Positions 1 to 12,925 are shown, counted from the stretch's first letter. The stretch is 64,000 nt of DNA from Pisolithus tinctorius (GCA_024663395.1 JANFAH010000023.1:682001-746000), one strand, 5' to 3'. Translations and numbers: made by a program. The notes: generated by a model not told the origin, from the sequence alone.

Positions 1-1100
1 ACAATGCTATTGTAAGCCATTGCCAAGCACATCAATGGTGCGGAATTGATTGCAACACCCCTATCATCAGTCTAATGCTATTATCTTCGCTGCAACATCA
101 CAATCCATATTGCAATAGTATTTTTATTGTAGTGCCTTTCAAATTTGTCGCTATGACCTCGTCCGTACTACTATTCTACTACGAGTGGTAAATTAGTTAT
201 GCAGTTTCGTAGATATCTGCTGCTCAACCCGATCTGATGTATCCAAGTCTGGATTAGATCAGATAATGGATCATGTTTCATAATACATTACCGAATGCGT
301 CCCAAGGGAACCAGGTAGGGTAAGGTGGCGGCACCGGGCTGCCTGGCCCAGGGTAGGACGGCAATCAGGGAGAAAGGGATTCGACTCATAGCAAAGATGC
401 AAGGTGTTCTGTACAGTGCGAAATGACAGTGGGAGCGCTGCTAGGATAGGTCCATGTACCGATGCCATTGGACAGAGAAGAGGGAAACGAGGAAATGCCA
501 AGGTAACTGCATTGTCGGCAGTCAGAGGGAAGGGTACAGCAAGTCCAGGCATGCAGCATGATTGGCAGCTGGAAGGAAGGGATAGCGAATACAGAAGGTA
601 TGCTGCACAGTGAGGAACCATGGGAAGAGAGGACAGGAACGACTGCAGGGGTATGCGGCATAGTCAGCAGTCAGGGAAGCAGATAACGAGTCCGTGAAAA
701 TGTTGCATGGTCGTGAACCGGGAGGAAGGAATAGTGACAGAGGTCCAGGGTGATTATAGGCGGGGGGAAGGGGACAGCAACGAGTCCGGGTGCACATCGT
801 ATGGCTGGCAGTTGGGGGGAAGGGAATGGTGAGTCAGAGGCACCCGGACAATCGTGAATGGGACAGCAATGAGTCTGGAGCATGCCGCATGGCCGGCGAT
901 GGTCAGAAGGAAGAGACAAGTCTGAGCCAAGGACGACCTACAGATGTGATGCCTAAATGTACATCGATGAGTGATAAAGCCACTCGCAGAATGCAGGAAT
1001 CCCAACTGTCGACAAGACAGTTAGTAAGTTGGCGGTGTGGGGTGACATAGGTCAGCACCATATAGAATCGATACGATACGACAGTCAACTACAATGCTTG
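1..1100. other. Simple-sequence region, no convincing gene
   Basis: The first 200 bases are rich in ATTGCAAT and CAATG motifs. From about 290 to 1000 the plus strand is a purine-rich irregular repeat with phrases such as GGACAGCAACGAGTC and GCATGGTC. Open frames exist on both strands but have low-complexity composition and no recognisable domain. The matching region of unit B (9840-10840) shares the motifs but not the frames. Confidence 0.5.
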
Positions 1101-2250
1101 TCCTGGAATCAGATGGTTTGTGGGGATAGTGAGCACATTCATTGATCGCTCACCTGTCTTTATCATCGAAGACAACGGCGCTGCATTGAATGGCAACTGT
1201 CGCATTGGGTGCGAGATCGGACATCGACATGTAACAACTGTAGTGGTGGTTGAAGGGAAACATATTCAAGTCCCGACGTCACACACATTATAACTTCAAG
1301 GCATAATTATCCAAAAATGGTAATCCTCATCTGGATATTGACATGACACTCAATGATAATCAGAATTCTGGATTGGAGTTTCAAGTCTGCTAGACTGTAT
1401 GTATGCAATGTTCTACCACACTACTAAGTCGTGAGTAGGACATATCAAAACATGAGTTCGTTCTTTCATAAAACTAATCACATCTCCCACCGCTACCTCG
1501 ACTTGGCACCCTCTTCTGCCTACTCGCCTCCACCAGAAAGACTATCCCAGTGAGGGGAGGAGACAGAAGGACAACAAATGCATGAAAAAATAAACCACAT
1601 GATGGAAAACAGGGGTGAACGAAAAAGAGCGTATACGGTCATGGAAGGGACATGAAGAAGCAAATATAGTAGTATATGTTGTATGAGGATGGCGCTGAAG
1701 GGGATAAGTCTGGCAAAGTGAGAATGGAATAGACAGCCATCCTTGTCATTCCCCAGAGGGAGATCAGGGTAGCTTGAAAGAAAAGAGTGTCAGTGCTATA
1801 CAAAATGATCAATTCGGATGCAATGGCGATCCCGTTGTACTGTGGAACGGACGAATCGATAGCGGACATCGAACGGAACTGTAGGTTCGACAAGACTTGA
1901 GGCGCTGAACCATCACAGAGAACGAGTAACGCATCGGGCCAGCCACAAGGGTGGGAGGTGCCCTACAGTAACCCCAATTCCACCGCAGAACGACCCACCA
2001 GGTCCACCATCCCCACTGCAAACTTTGACCAATCGCGACTGAGTAACCTTACCACTTCCCTCTGACCCCAATCTCGGTCGCACCCAGGGCGTGCCCCATG
2101 CAAATCAAAAAGTATGAACATACCCTTCACCAAATATCACCTTCCCTTCCACGAGTTGCTCCATGTTGATGGCCTACAGTGCCAGCAGCATCGGCTTGCA
2201 GCTGATGGGTCTGCGAACGAAGCCTAGCAACGATTCAGAGAGCCAAACCG
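1100..2250. other. Intergenic stretch, nothing recognised
   Basis: No coding region here can be supported. The part from about 1630 to 2220 is conserved at 12270-12840 in unit B, including a GATCCCGTTGTAC block, so it belongs to the duplicated segment. It may be the 3' flank of the minus-strand kinase relic. Confidence 0.4.
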
Positions 2251-2296
2251 GGTGTGGCACCTACATCCTGTCACTGGCACGGTGGTCTTCTTCCTC

Positions 2297-3365
2297 TTAG
2301 TCCACTTTTCTTCTGCCAGTGCTCGCCTTCTGACTTGTGCCAGTGCTAGCATCCTCAGGAGCACCGCGCTGAATGCTCCAGTCAAAGACGTAGTCATACT
2401 GGAAGCCCTTGTGAACAAAGAGGTCACAGAAGAGCTTGCGAAGGTAGGAGTAGTCAGGCTTGTCATCGAACCACAGTGCTTGAGTGTAATTGAGGAATAT
2501 GCCAAATTTGTTAGGGAAGCCGCGGCACAGCAAGTCTGTGGGGGTACTCATCTCCTGCTCCATGATACAATCGTACTTCTGCTTCTTGGTGGCAGCCTTG
2601 AGGCCCTGCCAGGGAAGTGCGCCATGGAGGAAATACATGAGCACGTAAGCAAGGACTCCAAGTCATCATGGCGGGCCTGTTCAGCGACTAAGTGAGTGTT
2701 GATCGAGGTATAATGAATGGTCCCTGTGAGGTTCTCGTTCTCCCTATATGGGATGTGCAGATGAGTCTTTGGGTCATGGTACTTCTTTGCAAGACCAAAG
2801 TCAATAATGTTGACTTGGTTGCCTCGTTTCCTGATCCCCATCAAGGAGTCGTCGGGCTTGATGTCGCGATGGATGAAATTATGAGAATGAATATGCTTGG
2901 TACGAGAGATCTTGAGATGTAAATTAGATGGGAGAAGATCAAAATGTGTTTATGAACCAACTGGTCAGCCAGCAGCAGCACAGTCTTAGGCTAAACTTGC
3001 AGCTGCAAAAGTTGAAGAGGTCCTCGAGGGACGGACCGAGCAAGTCCAAGACCATTGCGTTGTAGTCACACTCTGTGCCGCACCACCTGGCAAATGAAAC
3101 GCCGACACTGCCAGCCAGAGTCTTGTAAACTTTGGGTATTCCAACTAAGGGTGCTTTGCTTTGACGGGCTCGAGCTTAATGGCCACTTCTTTGCTGGAGG
3201 TGATGTCGATTCCAAGGTAGATGTCACCTGGGGAGTGGTAAGGGTAGGCATACATTCGAGCACATAATGACTCTGCCTACCGAATGTGCCCGAGACTATC
3301 TTCTTACCAAGCCTGTACTTCCCATTGACGCAGAGGCCAAGTCTATGAGAGGCATTGTCTGTCAT
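2297..3365 (-). pseudogene. Casein kinase I relic, copy A
   Basis: The minus strand encodes most of a CK1-type Ser/Thr kinase. In order: a glycine loop ending SGTFG at the end of the first exon, a GTAGGC...CCCCAG intron near 3220-3273, then DIYLGI, the ATP-lysine motif [20 protein letters not shown], a further intron, the HRDIKPDD loop, [24 protein letters not shown] and the C-terminal [14 protein letters not shown] and YDYVFDWS. These are hallmarks of the CK1/Hrr25 family. Lesions are visible: a stop follows VKAKHP; the asparagine of HRDIKPDN is Asp; the first glycine of the loop is Val; and the frame shifts near 2640, after the DDLES motif. Functional CK1 phosphorylates acidic Ser/Thr sites in many pathways; this copy is very unlikely to. 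Confidence 0.85.
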
Positions 3366-3929
3366 GGTAACGACGACTGTATGACGGGACTGATGATGTG
3401 GCTGGACAACAAAATGAGTGCACAGAGTAAGGGCATGAAAAACAGTTGAATAGCAAGACGCAGCAGGCTGTAAAGCACAGTGTGAGTGATGTGTCTCAGG
3501 TCATTAGCAGATACTCCCTTGTTGGTTGTGTAGAACCGGCCAGACTGAGGAAGGCGAGCTCGGATGGGGGCCACGGCTACCTCGGGGGATCAAGGGTGGT
3601 CGGATGATGTCCGACACATGAGGTTTAGCATATGAAGACGCAGATGACAGGTGCGAACACTGGGGATAGGTACGGCATCAAGAATTTCACTCACAAATTT
3701 TGACCCAGGGCGACATTTCTTCGGTGAGGGGAGTTGCAACGAGAGGGAGACAGTGCCATTCAAACTTGTCAGATGTTCCCTGAACCTATTTATTGGCTTA
3801 GAATCGTCAAGTCAGGTCACGGGAAACAAAGAAAAGATCCACTGTATTTAAAGAGCAGTTATGACAGTAGCACATATGGCACATGAAGTAGCTAAACAGC
3901 CTGAGACTCGACTGACAATGACAATATAA

Positions 3930-5711
3930 CTACTTACCCTTTCCCTTGCACCGGGTGACACGACGTTCCTTTGCAGGCAGTTCCCGGGTATTCACTGGTG
4001 CAGCTGCTGAAACTTCAGCCATCCTCGAGCCAGAATGACTTCTTCTGACAGGTAACTCCCTTCCACAACTAGATACGGATGGTAGAGCAGATGTATGACT
4101 GCCACCAAGTGAAAGATTTGATATGTCAACTGAAAGTGCCAAGGAGACCGAGTTTGCCTGAGAAATAACGACCAAGTCTGCGGCACATCCATGGGTTGCT
4201 TCTGGCATGTGATGTGAAATAGAGGTAGAGTTGGGTCTGTCGAAGTGTAGGTTGGGGGGAGGTGTTGGCTGCCGGGGGCCATCCAACTGCACCAAGATGT
4301 CGGACTCCCATGTGGAAGCTACCGAGGTGTCGTTGGACGAGCCCAATGCTGCATTAGTGGAGGCGTTACTCAAGGCATTCCATACGCCCTGATTGAAAAA
4401 CTCCATCACTTCCAATGACCACTCTCGTTTTGATGGGTGACTCAATAGCTTGATGAAATACTCGAAGTCATCCTGATATCTGAATCCACTTTCTTCACCA
4501 ATGGTCGTAAGCTCACAGTCACTCAATAATAAGTACCGCACCTGTTAAATGTTTGTCAGAATATGCAGACCAGAAGAAAAAGGTGACACAAGACTTACAA
4601 AGGTAGCAGCGATGGTGATCAGGCCAGCCGAAGGGCCAGATATCCCCAACTTCTGACCTTGTCCCTGTGGACCACCCCTTCGCTTGCCAGTGAGGACTCC
4701 CTTGCCAAAAACCATGACTTGAATGATCTTATAGAAGTAATCAGCATATGTATAGTCGTAAGTAGTGAAAAAAACTTACATTAACCAGGAGTGGGGTTTT
4801 GAATAAATCCCTAGCCACTGGAGCATCTGGTTTGGGAAAGAGGATTGGTGAGAGAGGGGTATAGCGAGCGTTGACGTTCCCAGGGTGCATCTTCAGCAGT
4901 ACTCTCACAGCCTCGTTTGACCCATGCAGAGCTCTTGAATTCTCATTTGCGAATAAGTTGGCACTAAGTTCCAAGTGTGCAAAGAGTTGCTGCGCATTAT
5001 CCTTAACAGGCTTGAGGATGTTGGGCCTCTCGGCCCCAACTGCATTTGAAAACTAAAAGGTGATCAACGCCAGCCTTCGAATTATGGATTGGGAATGTCA
5101 ACCTACCACACGGCCAAAGTTACCGTACATTGTCACACGGACCTCGAGGTTACTGGGTAGCATCAAGTAGAGTTCCGCTTTGAAGCCTGTGATTTTTGAT
5201 TCAGGCGTACTCCAGCGGGCAGGGTCAGTCAGATTGTATCCAGGCGGCGGAGTGACGAGTGGGAAAACATCTTTAGGGACCCAGAAATGATAGAAGAAGC
5301 AATACTTTTTTGCCTGGGCAATGATGTTGTTGTCCAATATGGTGTTCGGGTTGTTCTCTACAGCTTTCTTGCAGCTCTGCGGGAGGGTGGAGAGTAGACT
5401 GTTATAATTGATTCGTAGCTGCTTCATCTGAACGTGAAGCTTCGAGTACGCCAGCTGAGTGGCACCGAGTGCCTGTTACCATAGTGTAAGTGATAACTGT
5501 GTCGAGACTGAAAGAATGATGAAGGAAAGGGACATACACTGCATAGCTGGGGAGCACTAGCATCCGGAGGTGGTTCGTGCATGATTCTCTGCCATTCCCA
5601 AAGCTCTTCAAGGTCAGAGGTCTCGTTGTCATCAGAGTGGTCCGAGTGTGAGTCGGCGCCAGAAGAGTCCGAATCAATGTTACGAAGTGCATCTGTAAAG
5701 TCCTCAGGCAT
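3930..5711 (-). CDS. Unknown Agaricomycete protein beside Plavaka, copy A
   Basis: This is a multi-exon minus-strand gene. The likely start is the ATG at 5709-5711, giving MPEDFTDALRN, followed by an acidic Ser/Asp-rich stretch and an exon ending PDASAPQL. The next exons (about 5475-5100) encode KKYCFFYHFWVPKDVFPL, DPARWSTPES and ELYLMLPSNL. The next (about 5050-4780) encodes VGAERPNILKPVKDNAQQLF and LSPILFPKPDAPVARDLFK. Then come VMVFGKGVLTGK and RYLLLSDCELTTIGEES, followed by a Ser/Thr-rich tail ending in basic residues. The plan (VP/FP motif, RPNILK, LFP, FGK, RYLLS) matches a widespread uncharacterised mushroom family. A link to DUF6532 is possible but unverified. Function is unknown. The gene lies just downstream of the transposase in both units, so it may be a second element gene. 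Exon borders are approximate. Confidence 0.6.
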
Positions 5712-6169
5712 GCCTACAAAAGAGAACTTGATGACAATTTGAGCCAAAATTGACAAGAGGACAAAAGTGCCACTACTCAGCCTGGGTCTGTTTTACGTCG
5801 CAGGCCTCCTTAAAAGCCTTCAAGTCCACCCTGACTCCAAGAAGAGAGCTGTTGGGTGATGTAAAACGCATGTCAGTGAGATGACGACAAGTAACGCTTA
5901 CTCGTGACACCAGCAACGTGCAGCATGTCTTCAGGAATCATTTCAATGGGTGTTTCGTCACCGCAATGCCATGCAGTCGCTCCCTGACAGCCATACCAGT
6001 AATAACAGTAGTATCATGATGTGATAAGATGTAATAGCACGGTGTACAAAGAATCGCATATCACAAACCAATCGCATTCATTCTGATGCTGGCCCTCCAA
6101 CATCTGGGTCTGATTGTTCTGACCCTACCGGTATAGAATCAAGATCAGTTTGAATGAAGTAATACACAA

Positions 6170-9100
6170 CAATGGGGATCACCTACCCGAAGTATTGCTT
6201 TGAGTTTTGGCTGACATTTGGTCAGAGTCAGAACTTGAATCCTGTTTGGCTGCTTCTGGCGCTCGGTGCTGAGTCTGAGTCCATCTCTTCATGCGAAGGA
6301 ACATGTCACCATCAGTATGCTCAACAACTAAAAACTTGCCATGGTGGCTCGGATCTGGGTAAAGCAATGCACCCCAAATGATTGACTTTACGGGAATGAA
6401 TATCGATGCTGCATGGGATACAGCTTTGACTTGGGTAAGTCAGAAATCTTGGTCCAACCTGCGCACTCCAGTTCCAGCCGTGAGTGGCTGAATGAGTGCA
6501 AACTGAAAAATGTCCTCAAATGCCGTGATTTTACAAGTGAACATAAATATAAGTCAAACGAAGGCAGTCTTGGTCTCCAAAAGTTGAATGAGAGTGCAAT
6601 CGTATCGTGGCCGACCATGGAAGCTTGGACTACATCTGATGTGGTTCACGGCGACCTTCCAGTCCACCACTGAAGCGTAGTTAACCTTCAAATACCGATA
6701 CTCCCGGACCTTTGAGGGAAATGCCAGGGGATAAGTCTGTATACAGACGAGGAAGTAGGACATACTGTGTCTGTTCCTTGTAATCGTATCCACACGTTGA
6801 GGGGATACCCATAGGTGGGGAGGCAAGCATTGAGGAAAATTTCCAGCCTCCGATGGAATCCCTCAAACACCCGATCATCCCAGTGAGTGTTCTCGACATC
6901 AGAAAGTGTGCTAGGTTGCTGGGGTGCACTGAGCCTGGTGTTTCCTTCAAATGGCTCGTCGTTGTCCTCGTCGTTGGTAAAATGAGTAACATGTTCATTT
7001 TCTGCATCAATGTGTGCTTGAATGAGTTTGATCGCAAATCGATGGTGGTCAATACGGAGAATCTAAATGAAGCATTGTGAGACAACGTCTCTAAGTAAGG
7101 ACTTAATACGCACCTGCCCCGCAACATCCTTTCCATTAGAACGATCCTGGTACACATCTTTGAGCGGACCGTGCATCTTCTCATTCGGCCGAGCACTGTA
7201 ATTACGAATGGCACCTTTGCTCCGAATGTTGCGGGTAACGTGCTTCCAGAGGTGTGCCTTGGGAAATTTCCAGTTGTCCTTGAGGCCTGTATCATGCAAA
7301 TGGCGAATGCGGGATCGGTACGCCTATTTTCAAAAATCATTGTATGATAATGGACAATCAAAGGAGTGGAATACCTTGAGTTTGCCCCTGAAAACGAGAA
7401 GTTCGTCTTCGATCATACCGAGGGTCGCCTCAGTGTGTACGTCAAGCCTGATGAGAGTTTCAAGCTGTAGGTAGCTGCAAATCATACACAGCAACTGGTA
7501 CCCAACTTGAGATGTTGTGGACGTCAAAATGTCGAGGGCAGCATAGAAACATTGCTATTCCAGAGTGATCGTTAGCCACGTTTAAACACACATCCTAATT
7601 AGATTACCCTGGTGAGATCTCGCATTTTGTTTCCATCAGAAAATGTGATGTGGATCACGGTATCGAAATGTGCGAGGCCTCACCAACAGGGAAAGGCAGA
7701 AACTCTGTGTGATAGTCAGCCAGTCCCACAGCCTAATTGAATTGTCTTACCGTTCTTCTAAACATGTCTCAAAATCACGGCCAAGTTCATTGATGACAAT
7801 CTTGAGCTCCTCGTGCATGTGCTTGCCTCCCAAGCTGCCGTGCAGGGAGTGAAGTGGCTCGAAGCTTGCAGCCTGTTCAGGCTCTGAGTGTTCTACTGAC
7901 CAAAAAATGTTCTATCATACATTCTGTCAGTCATATACATAGATTTGTAATGCATGTCAAAGTCCTACCTTGACGGGACGTAACCCAAGAGATTTCAGTT
8001 TCTTCTCGCCGGCTGACTTCTTCTGCTCATATAACGCCAGCGCTTCTTGATGTTGCTTGGTTGTGCACATTTCATACGTCTTCGATAAGTCCCAAAGCTC
8101 CTCCAAAGGGACTAGGCAAAATGGGCATGGGAATTTGCATTTCGTGCCTCATATAAGCATCATCACACAGCTAAAAAGACTGGGTTTCATAAGTACAATC
8201 GATTTGCAGACAAATTAGTGCTTACAGTTCTTCGTAGTCAGCTGACAAGATAAGAATAACTGGAAAGAGCCACCAGCGAATGTTGTCATAGCATTCATGC
8301 AGGTAGCCAACCTTTGAGAGCTCCGCAACTTTCTCAAGGAGCTTATAGAAGGCTTCATGCCAGATGACACGCTTGAAATTTACATAGCTGGTCTTTCTCT
8401 CCTCACTCGCAAGCTTGGGAACCTGCAAAAACCCGTTCAATCAATTTATTACTCTAAAGCAAAGAGATATCGTACTCACAATCGGAAGCCAACCTACCAC
8501 ACAGCCACCACTGTATCACTCACCATTGTGAATGTGAACTGGGAGGTTGGCACAACGCGCTACCACGGGGTAACCCTTGACAGTACCATGAGATGACAGC
8601 CGTGTCTTGTCAGTGTAAAGAATAAATGCAAAAGGGACAGCATTCTCCGCATGCGTGGGTAACCGTGACTTCATTTGTGTAACAGGAAGAAAGACAGTGA
8701 ATTTACACAGTACAATGGTATGAAATAATATTAATTACAACGCACTTGAATATCCCACCAATGATCGCCCGTCCAAGGTTCGGTGTAGAAGTGTTCATAC
8801 GTCTCACCATCAAGTTTGAATACCCGTTCAGCATCCCAGACGAAGTGTGGTGCAAGAGAAGGATTTTGCAATAAATCGAGGGCCCAGTCCCACAGAGGGC
8901 GGATGTGGATGGGGAACGTCACGTCACTGCCTTTATAGGGCGCAGCAATTTCAAACTTCGAGAACTGACAAGCGGCTGGGAAGTGAGCCACTTGTCAAAA
9001 GCGCACTGGAAATAAACAACTTACTGGTGTTAGTTGTGCCGCCGCTCTATCCAAAGCAGTGCAAAGCCCAGCATCATTACGCAGTGTGACACTTGCTGTT

Positions 9101-9780
9101 CCTTGCCATATACAATGAATCAACTTGAGAAGGGAATCAACCTGAGTTGAGCTAAGCCCGGCTTCCATGGCGACAGTAGCAAAAACATAATCGCCCTCTG
9201 AAGCAAAAGGGCGCCAGGGCTCATGGTCTGGGGCCATGTATTTGAGGTTTTGCTGGCCAAACTCTTCAGCAGATTGGAAAAGCATTGGGCGCTTGCTATG
9301 GGGATGAAATTCAGTCTTGAATTCGGGATGATGGTCGTTTCGGACATCCAGCACAGCGGAGTTGACTGAGTGACCCACCACTTGGGCTGCGATCGACACG
9401 TCAGAGTCGAGATTCATCACACACAACAGGAGATTAGTTGAATTCCAGTTAAAGAGACAAACGTTCTGAACTTACCTGAGTCCAGTGTATTCCTACCACG
9501 AGGACTCACCATACCCATCAACGTGTCATCTTCATTGAGAGCAAAACCAGTTGGTGATCCTGTGCCGCAACATGTAAGCATTGAGAGCGACACCAGAGTG
9601 GTCTACGTACCAGGAATTGATTGTGAAGGGCCCGCTGACAGCTGCCTGAGTGGCGCTGGTATTACAGCCGCTGCAGAGCCCGAAGACCCGGTGACACCAG
9701 GGTGCACTAACAACGAGGATGTAGCTGCAATTGCTTCCTTAGCAATTTCGGCTAGTAAACCACCATTGTAAATTAATGGA
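6170..9780 (-). pseudogene. Plavaka-like transposase, copy A, decayed
   Basis: This multi-exon minus-strand gene corresponds to the copy at 15885-19716. Recognisable segments from the 5' side are: FGQQNLKYMAPDHEPWRPFA (about 9240); the transposase block DVTFPIHIRPLWDWALDLL, LAPHFVWDAERVFK and EPWTGDHWWDIQ (8731-8960); SKVGYLHECYDNIRWWLFP (about 8300); then KAHLWKHVTRNIRSKG and RNYSARPNEKMHGPLKDVYQ (7100-7270). The last pair is the signature of the basidiomycete Plavaka group. The C-terminal exon (about 6180-6640) has SFHGRPRYD and VVEHTDGDMFLRM. Two in-frame TGA codons interrupt that exon, after TAFV and after LDQDF; unit B has CGA at both. The N-terminal zinc-finger exon is absent. It is a cut-and-paste transposase relic, probably inactive. 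Confidence 0.75.
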
Positions 9781-9830
9781 CAGATGGGAGGGGGGAAAGA
9801 TATTGACTTACTTTGTCGGAAAAAAATCAC

Positions 9831-10840
9831 GGCCATTACACGTGACTGTATGTAATTACAATGGATGACGTATGTTAGTGCCCCGCCAATGGGTAAAGTT
9901 TTCATTGGCATGGCAGTGTAATCCGGGGGTTGCCGATTGGAATGCCTGACAATGGCCGGCCGCTCTGCGCCGGGAACATGTGATTGCAATGCTATTAGCC
10001 ATTGCCTGCCGACTGAAGTGCCTGACAATGACTCACTAGGCAGCCGTAGTTGCAATGTTATTGTACTACCATTGCGAACTATTTTCACCATTGTAATGCA
10101 TAAGGCTGTATTGCAATACCGTCATTTTCATTGTAAGACGACATAATCTGCATTGCAGTACTATTATTTTCATTGTAACCCTAATCCCTATTGCAATATT
10201 GCTAATATTACTGTAATCCATCACCGAGGTCTTGTCCGTACTGCTAATCTTTACCAGCCCACTCATAGAATATCGAGGTTAGTATTTTGCGGAGTAGGTC
10301 AGTTGCATACAGCGCAGAATGATGGCTGTGCTGGTCGGACAGGCCTATGTACCGATGCCATTGGACGGAGGGTAAATGGGGTAGCAGAAAGCGGTAGTGG
10401 GAGGATGGAGATTGTCTCGACTCCACAGGTAGTCTGCATGGTCAACAGTCAGAAAGCAGGGATAACAACAAGTGTATGGGGACATACGACATACTTGGGG
10501 ATCGGAGGAAGTGACACCAGACTGCATAACTCGGGCTAAGTTGGCAACCGGAGAAGGGGATTCATAGCACAGGTCCGAAGGGCTGTGTACAGGGCAGAAT
10601 GACGATGAGTGTACTGCTTGGATAGGCCCATGTACCGATGCCAGTGGACAGAGGGAAATGGGGTAACGACAACAGTAGTGGCAGGGATGGGATAGCGACT
10701 CCCCAGGTACCCAGCATGGTCAACGGTCAGAGAGCAGGGGGACATACAACATAGTTGGGAATCGGAGGGAGTAACATTGAAGACTCTGTAACTCGGACTA
10801 GGTTGGCAACCGGGGATGGTGTCTAGTCCAGGGTGTTGCT
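9831..10840. repeat. Unit B simple-sequence region with 283-bp tandem repeat
   Basis: The first 430 bases repeat ATTGCAAT/CATTG motifs like those at 1-200. From about 10300 a unit of about 283 bp occurs twice. It begins near CAGCGCAGAATGA (10308) and again near CAGGGCAGAATGA (10590); each copy contains TGTACCGATGCC and ends with an ACTCGG..TAGGTTGGCAACCGG-type phrase. Unit A has one equivalent near 450. No coding potential is evident. Confidence 0.65.
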
Positions 10841-10859
10841 GCATGACTGGCAGTGAGAT

Positions 10860-11680
10860 GGTATTAAATTGGGATGGGAAGCTAGGAACAACTGACCTAA
10901 GGAGCAGGCAACACGATGTAAAATGACAAGACAGTAAATGCTTGTCCTGAAATCAAGTGGTAAAATTAGTTGCAGTGCTGGGTGGGCACATCCGTTGGTT
11001 GGTTCGGGTTGCCTGTGTCTTTGCTGTCGGGGGCAGCGGCGGACTGGGGTGCGTGGCTGGTCATTGACATGTAACGACAGTGGTAGTTGAACGAAAAAAA
11101 AATGTTTCAAGTTCCGACCTCACATGTATTATAGCTGGAAGCTTATATAATTGCCCCAAAATGGTAATCCCTCTCTGGACATTGAGATTCGAGATATTGA
11201 ATTGCTCGAGTCCATCACAAAATTTATTCAGCGATTGTTTCTTCATATTGTACATGTGCCAAACAAGAGAGCATTACACGAAGTATGTAGAGATAATGAC
11301 AACCGTATGACTGTTTTAATTTAATGCCGCAGGTATTAATTGGAATACTGTTCGCGATTGCCATCTTGGAAATGTAGAAGGGAGTAATGTAGATATGAAT
11401 TCGTACCCTGCACGACTGGGGAGGGAAAAATATCAACAACGTTGTATACAATGCGTTTGTACCACCAGAATCGAAACAGACTGTAACGGAAACTGGGCTC
11501 TATGAACAAAACAAATATGGGGAGCGGGAAATCCTTCACCGAAGAGCTGGTGGGGCAAAAGTGAACACCTCCGTATTCGAAGGCCGGGTGGGTACATGCA
11601 CCATCCAAGAATAACCTGGCGAAAAAACATAATATGAGGATGATTTTTGCGGGCAAGTCTTCGGATGCCAATAGGCGCTG
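10860..11680. other. Intergenic stretch, nothing recognised
   Basis: Part of this stretch matches 1080-1340 of unit A (shared AAAATGGTAATCC block). I see no domain, RNA gene or element end in it. Confidence 0.4.
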
Positions 11681-11681
11681 T

Positions 11682-12220
11682 TCAAACTACCTTTCTTTTG
11701 CTAGCACTCGCCTTCTGAATTGCTTTGGCACTACCGTCCTCAGGACCACCACGCTGAATGCTCCGGTCGGAGACGTAGTCGTACTGGAAACCCTCGCGGA
11801 AGAGCTTGCGAAGGTAGGAGTAGTCGGGCTTGTCATCGAATTGAAGTGCTTGAGCGTAGTTGAGGAGAATGCTGAATTCACTCGGGGAGCTGTGGTACAG
11901 CAAGCCTGTGGAAGTACCGTGCTAAATGCCCTAGTTGAAGACATGGTCGCACTGAAAACCCTCGTGAAGGAAGAGGTCTCGAAAGAGCCTGCGTAGGTAG
12001 GAGTAGTCGGGTTTATCGTCGAACCGAAGTGCTCGAGCGTATTCCAGTCGAAGGTATAGTTGTACTGGAAACCCCCATGAACGAAGGGTTGTAGAATTGG
12101 AACCTGCGGGGGTGGGAGTAGTCAGGGTTGTCGTCAAACCAGTGGAGTGCCTGAACGTAATGGAGGAATATGCCGGATTCGTTCGGGAAGCCGCAACACA
12201 GCGTGTCTGTGCAAGTACTA
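11682..12220 (-). pseudogene. Three tandem fragments of casein kinase I C-terminus
   Basis: The same CK1 tail segment appears three times in a row on the minus strand. At 11700-11900 it reads [17 protein letters not shown] and then YDYVSD. At about 11940-12050 it reads [17 protein letters not shown] with [11 protein letters not shown]. At about 12060-12220 a more damaged version has [13 protein letters not shown]. None joins to a catalytic domain. The fragments resemble the 3' end of the adjacent kinase relic (12926-13725), so local duplication is the likely source. Unit A has no equivalent. Confidence 0.75.
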
Positions 12221-12229
12221 CGTTGATCA

Positions 12230-12900
12230 ACCACACAAAGGAAAACAGGAGCGGGAAAAAAAGAGCATATATGGTCATGGAAGGGACATGAAGAAGCAAA
12301 TGTAGTAGTATATGTTGTATGAGGACGGCACTGAAGGGGGAGAGTCTGGAAAAGCGAGAATGGAATAGGCACCCACCCTTTTCACTCCCCAGAGGGAGAT
12401 CGGGATAGCTTGGAAGAAAAGAGCGTCTGTGCTATACGAAATGATCGATCCGGATACGATGGCGATCCCGTTGTACCATGGAACAGACGAATCGAGAGCA
12501 GACATTGAACAGAATGGTAGGTTCGACAAGGCTTGCCTCGGGCCAATCGCAAGGCCGGGAAGTGCCCTAAATGACCCCAATTCCACTGCAGAACGACCCA
12601 CCGGGTGCGCCATCCCAACTGCAAACTTTGACCAATCATGACCGAGTAACCTTACCACTTCCCTCCACCCCCAATCCCGGTCGCACCCAGGGCGTGCCCA
12701 GCGCAAATCAGAAAAGCATGAACATGTCCTTTACCAAATATCACCTTCCCTTCCATGAGTTGCACCATGTTGTTGGTGTACAGCGCGAGTAGCATTGGCT
12801 TGCAGCTAACAGGTCTGCGAACGAAGCCCAACAACGATATAGAGAGTCAGACGATAAAGGAGTGGGAATGGGTGCAGCACCTACATCCTGTCACTGGCAT
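12230..12900. other. Conserved flank of kinase relic, no gene supported
   Basis: This matches 1600-2260 of unit A. Frames are open on both strands, including 143 codons on the minus strand at 12275-12706. The corresponding unit A frame is broken, the composition is unusual and no motif is recognised, so I do not call a gene. Confidence 0.4.
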
Positions 12901-12925
12901 GGTGGTCTTCTTCCTCTTGGACCAC

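Larger units (their letters stand above)
1..9830. repeat. Segmental tandem duplication, unit A
   Basis: The same series of landmarks recurs in 9831-19540: an ATTGCAAT-rich stretch, a G-rich repeat containing TGTACCGATGCCATTGG, a casein kinase I relic, a gene of unknown function and a Plavaka-like transposase. Offsets between matching landmarks are about 9.69 kb in the transposase, 10.0 kb at the start of the unknown gene and 10.6 kb in the kinase, so indels separate the copies. The left edge may lie outside the window. Unit A lacks the zinc-finger exon that starts the transposase of unit B; homology stops near 9770-9830, where unit B begins. Confidence 0.85.

Noticed and set aside
2252..2695. 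147-codon plus-strand open frame
   Set aside because: It is antisense to the casein kinase I relic, whose motifs are clear on the other strand; the plus frame is a shadow.
9603..10091. 162-codon minus-strand frame crossing the A/B junction
   Set aside because: It fuses the Plavaka linker exon to ATTGCAAT repeats across a probable splice donor; only the linker part matches unit B.
12275..12706. 143-codon minus-strand open frame in unit B
   Set aside because: The equivalent frame in unit A is broken, the composition is odd and no motif is recognised.
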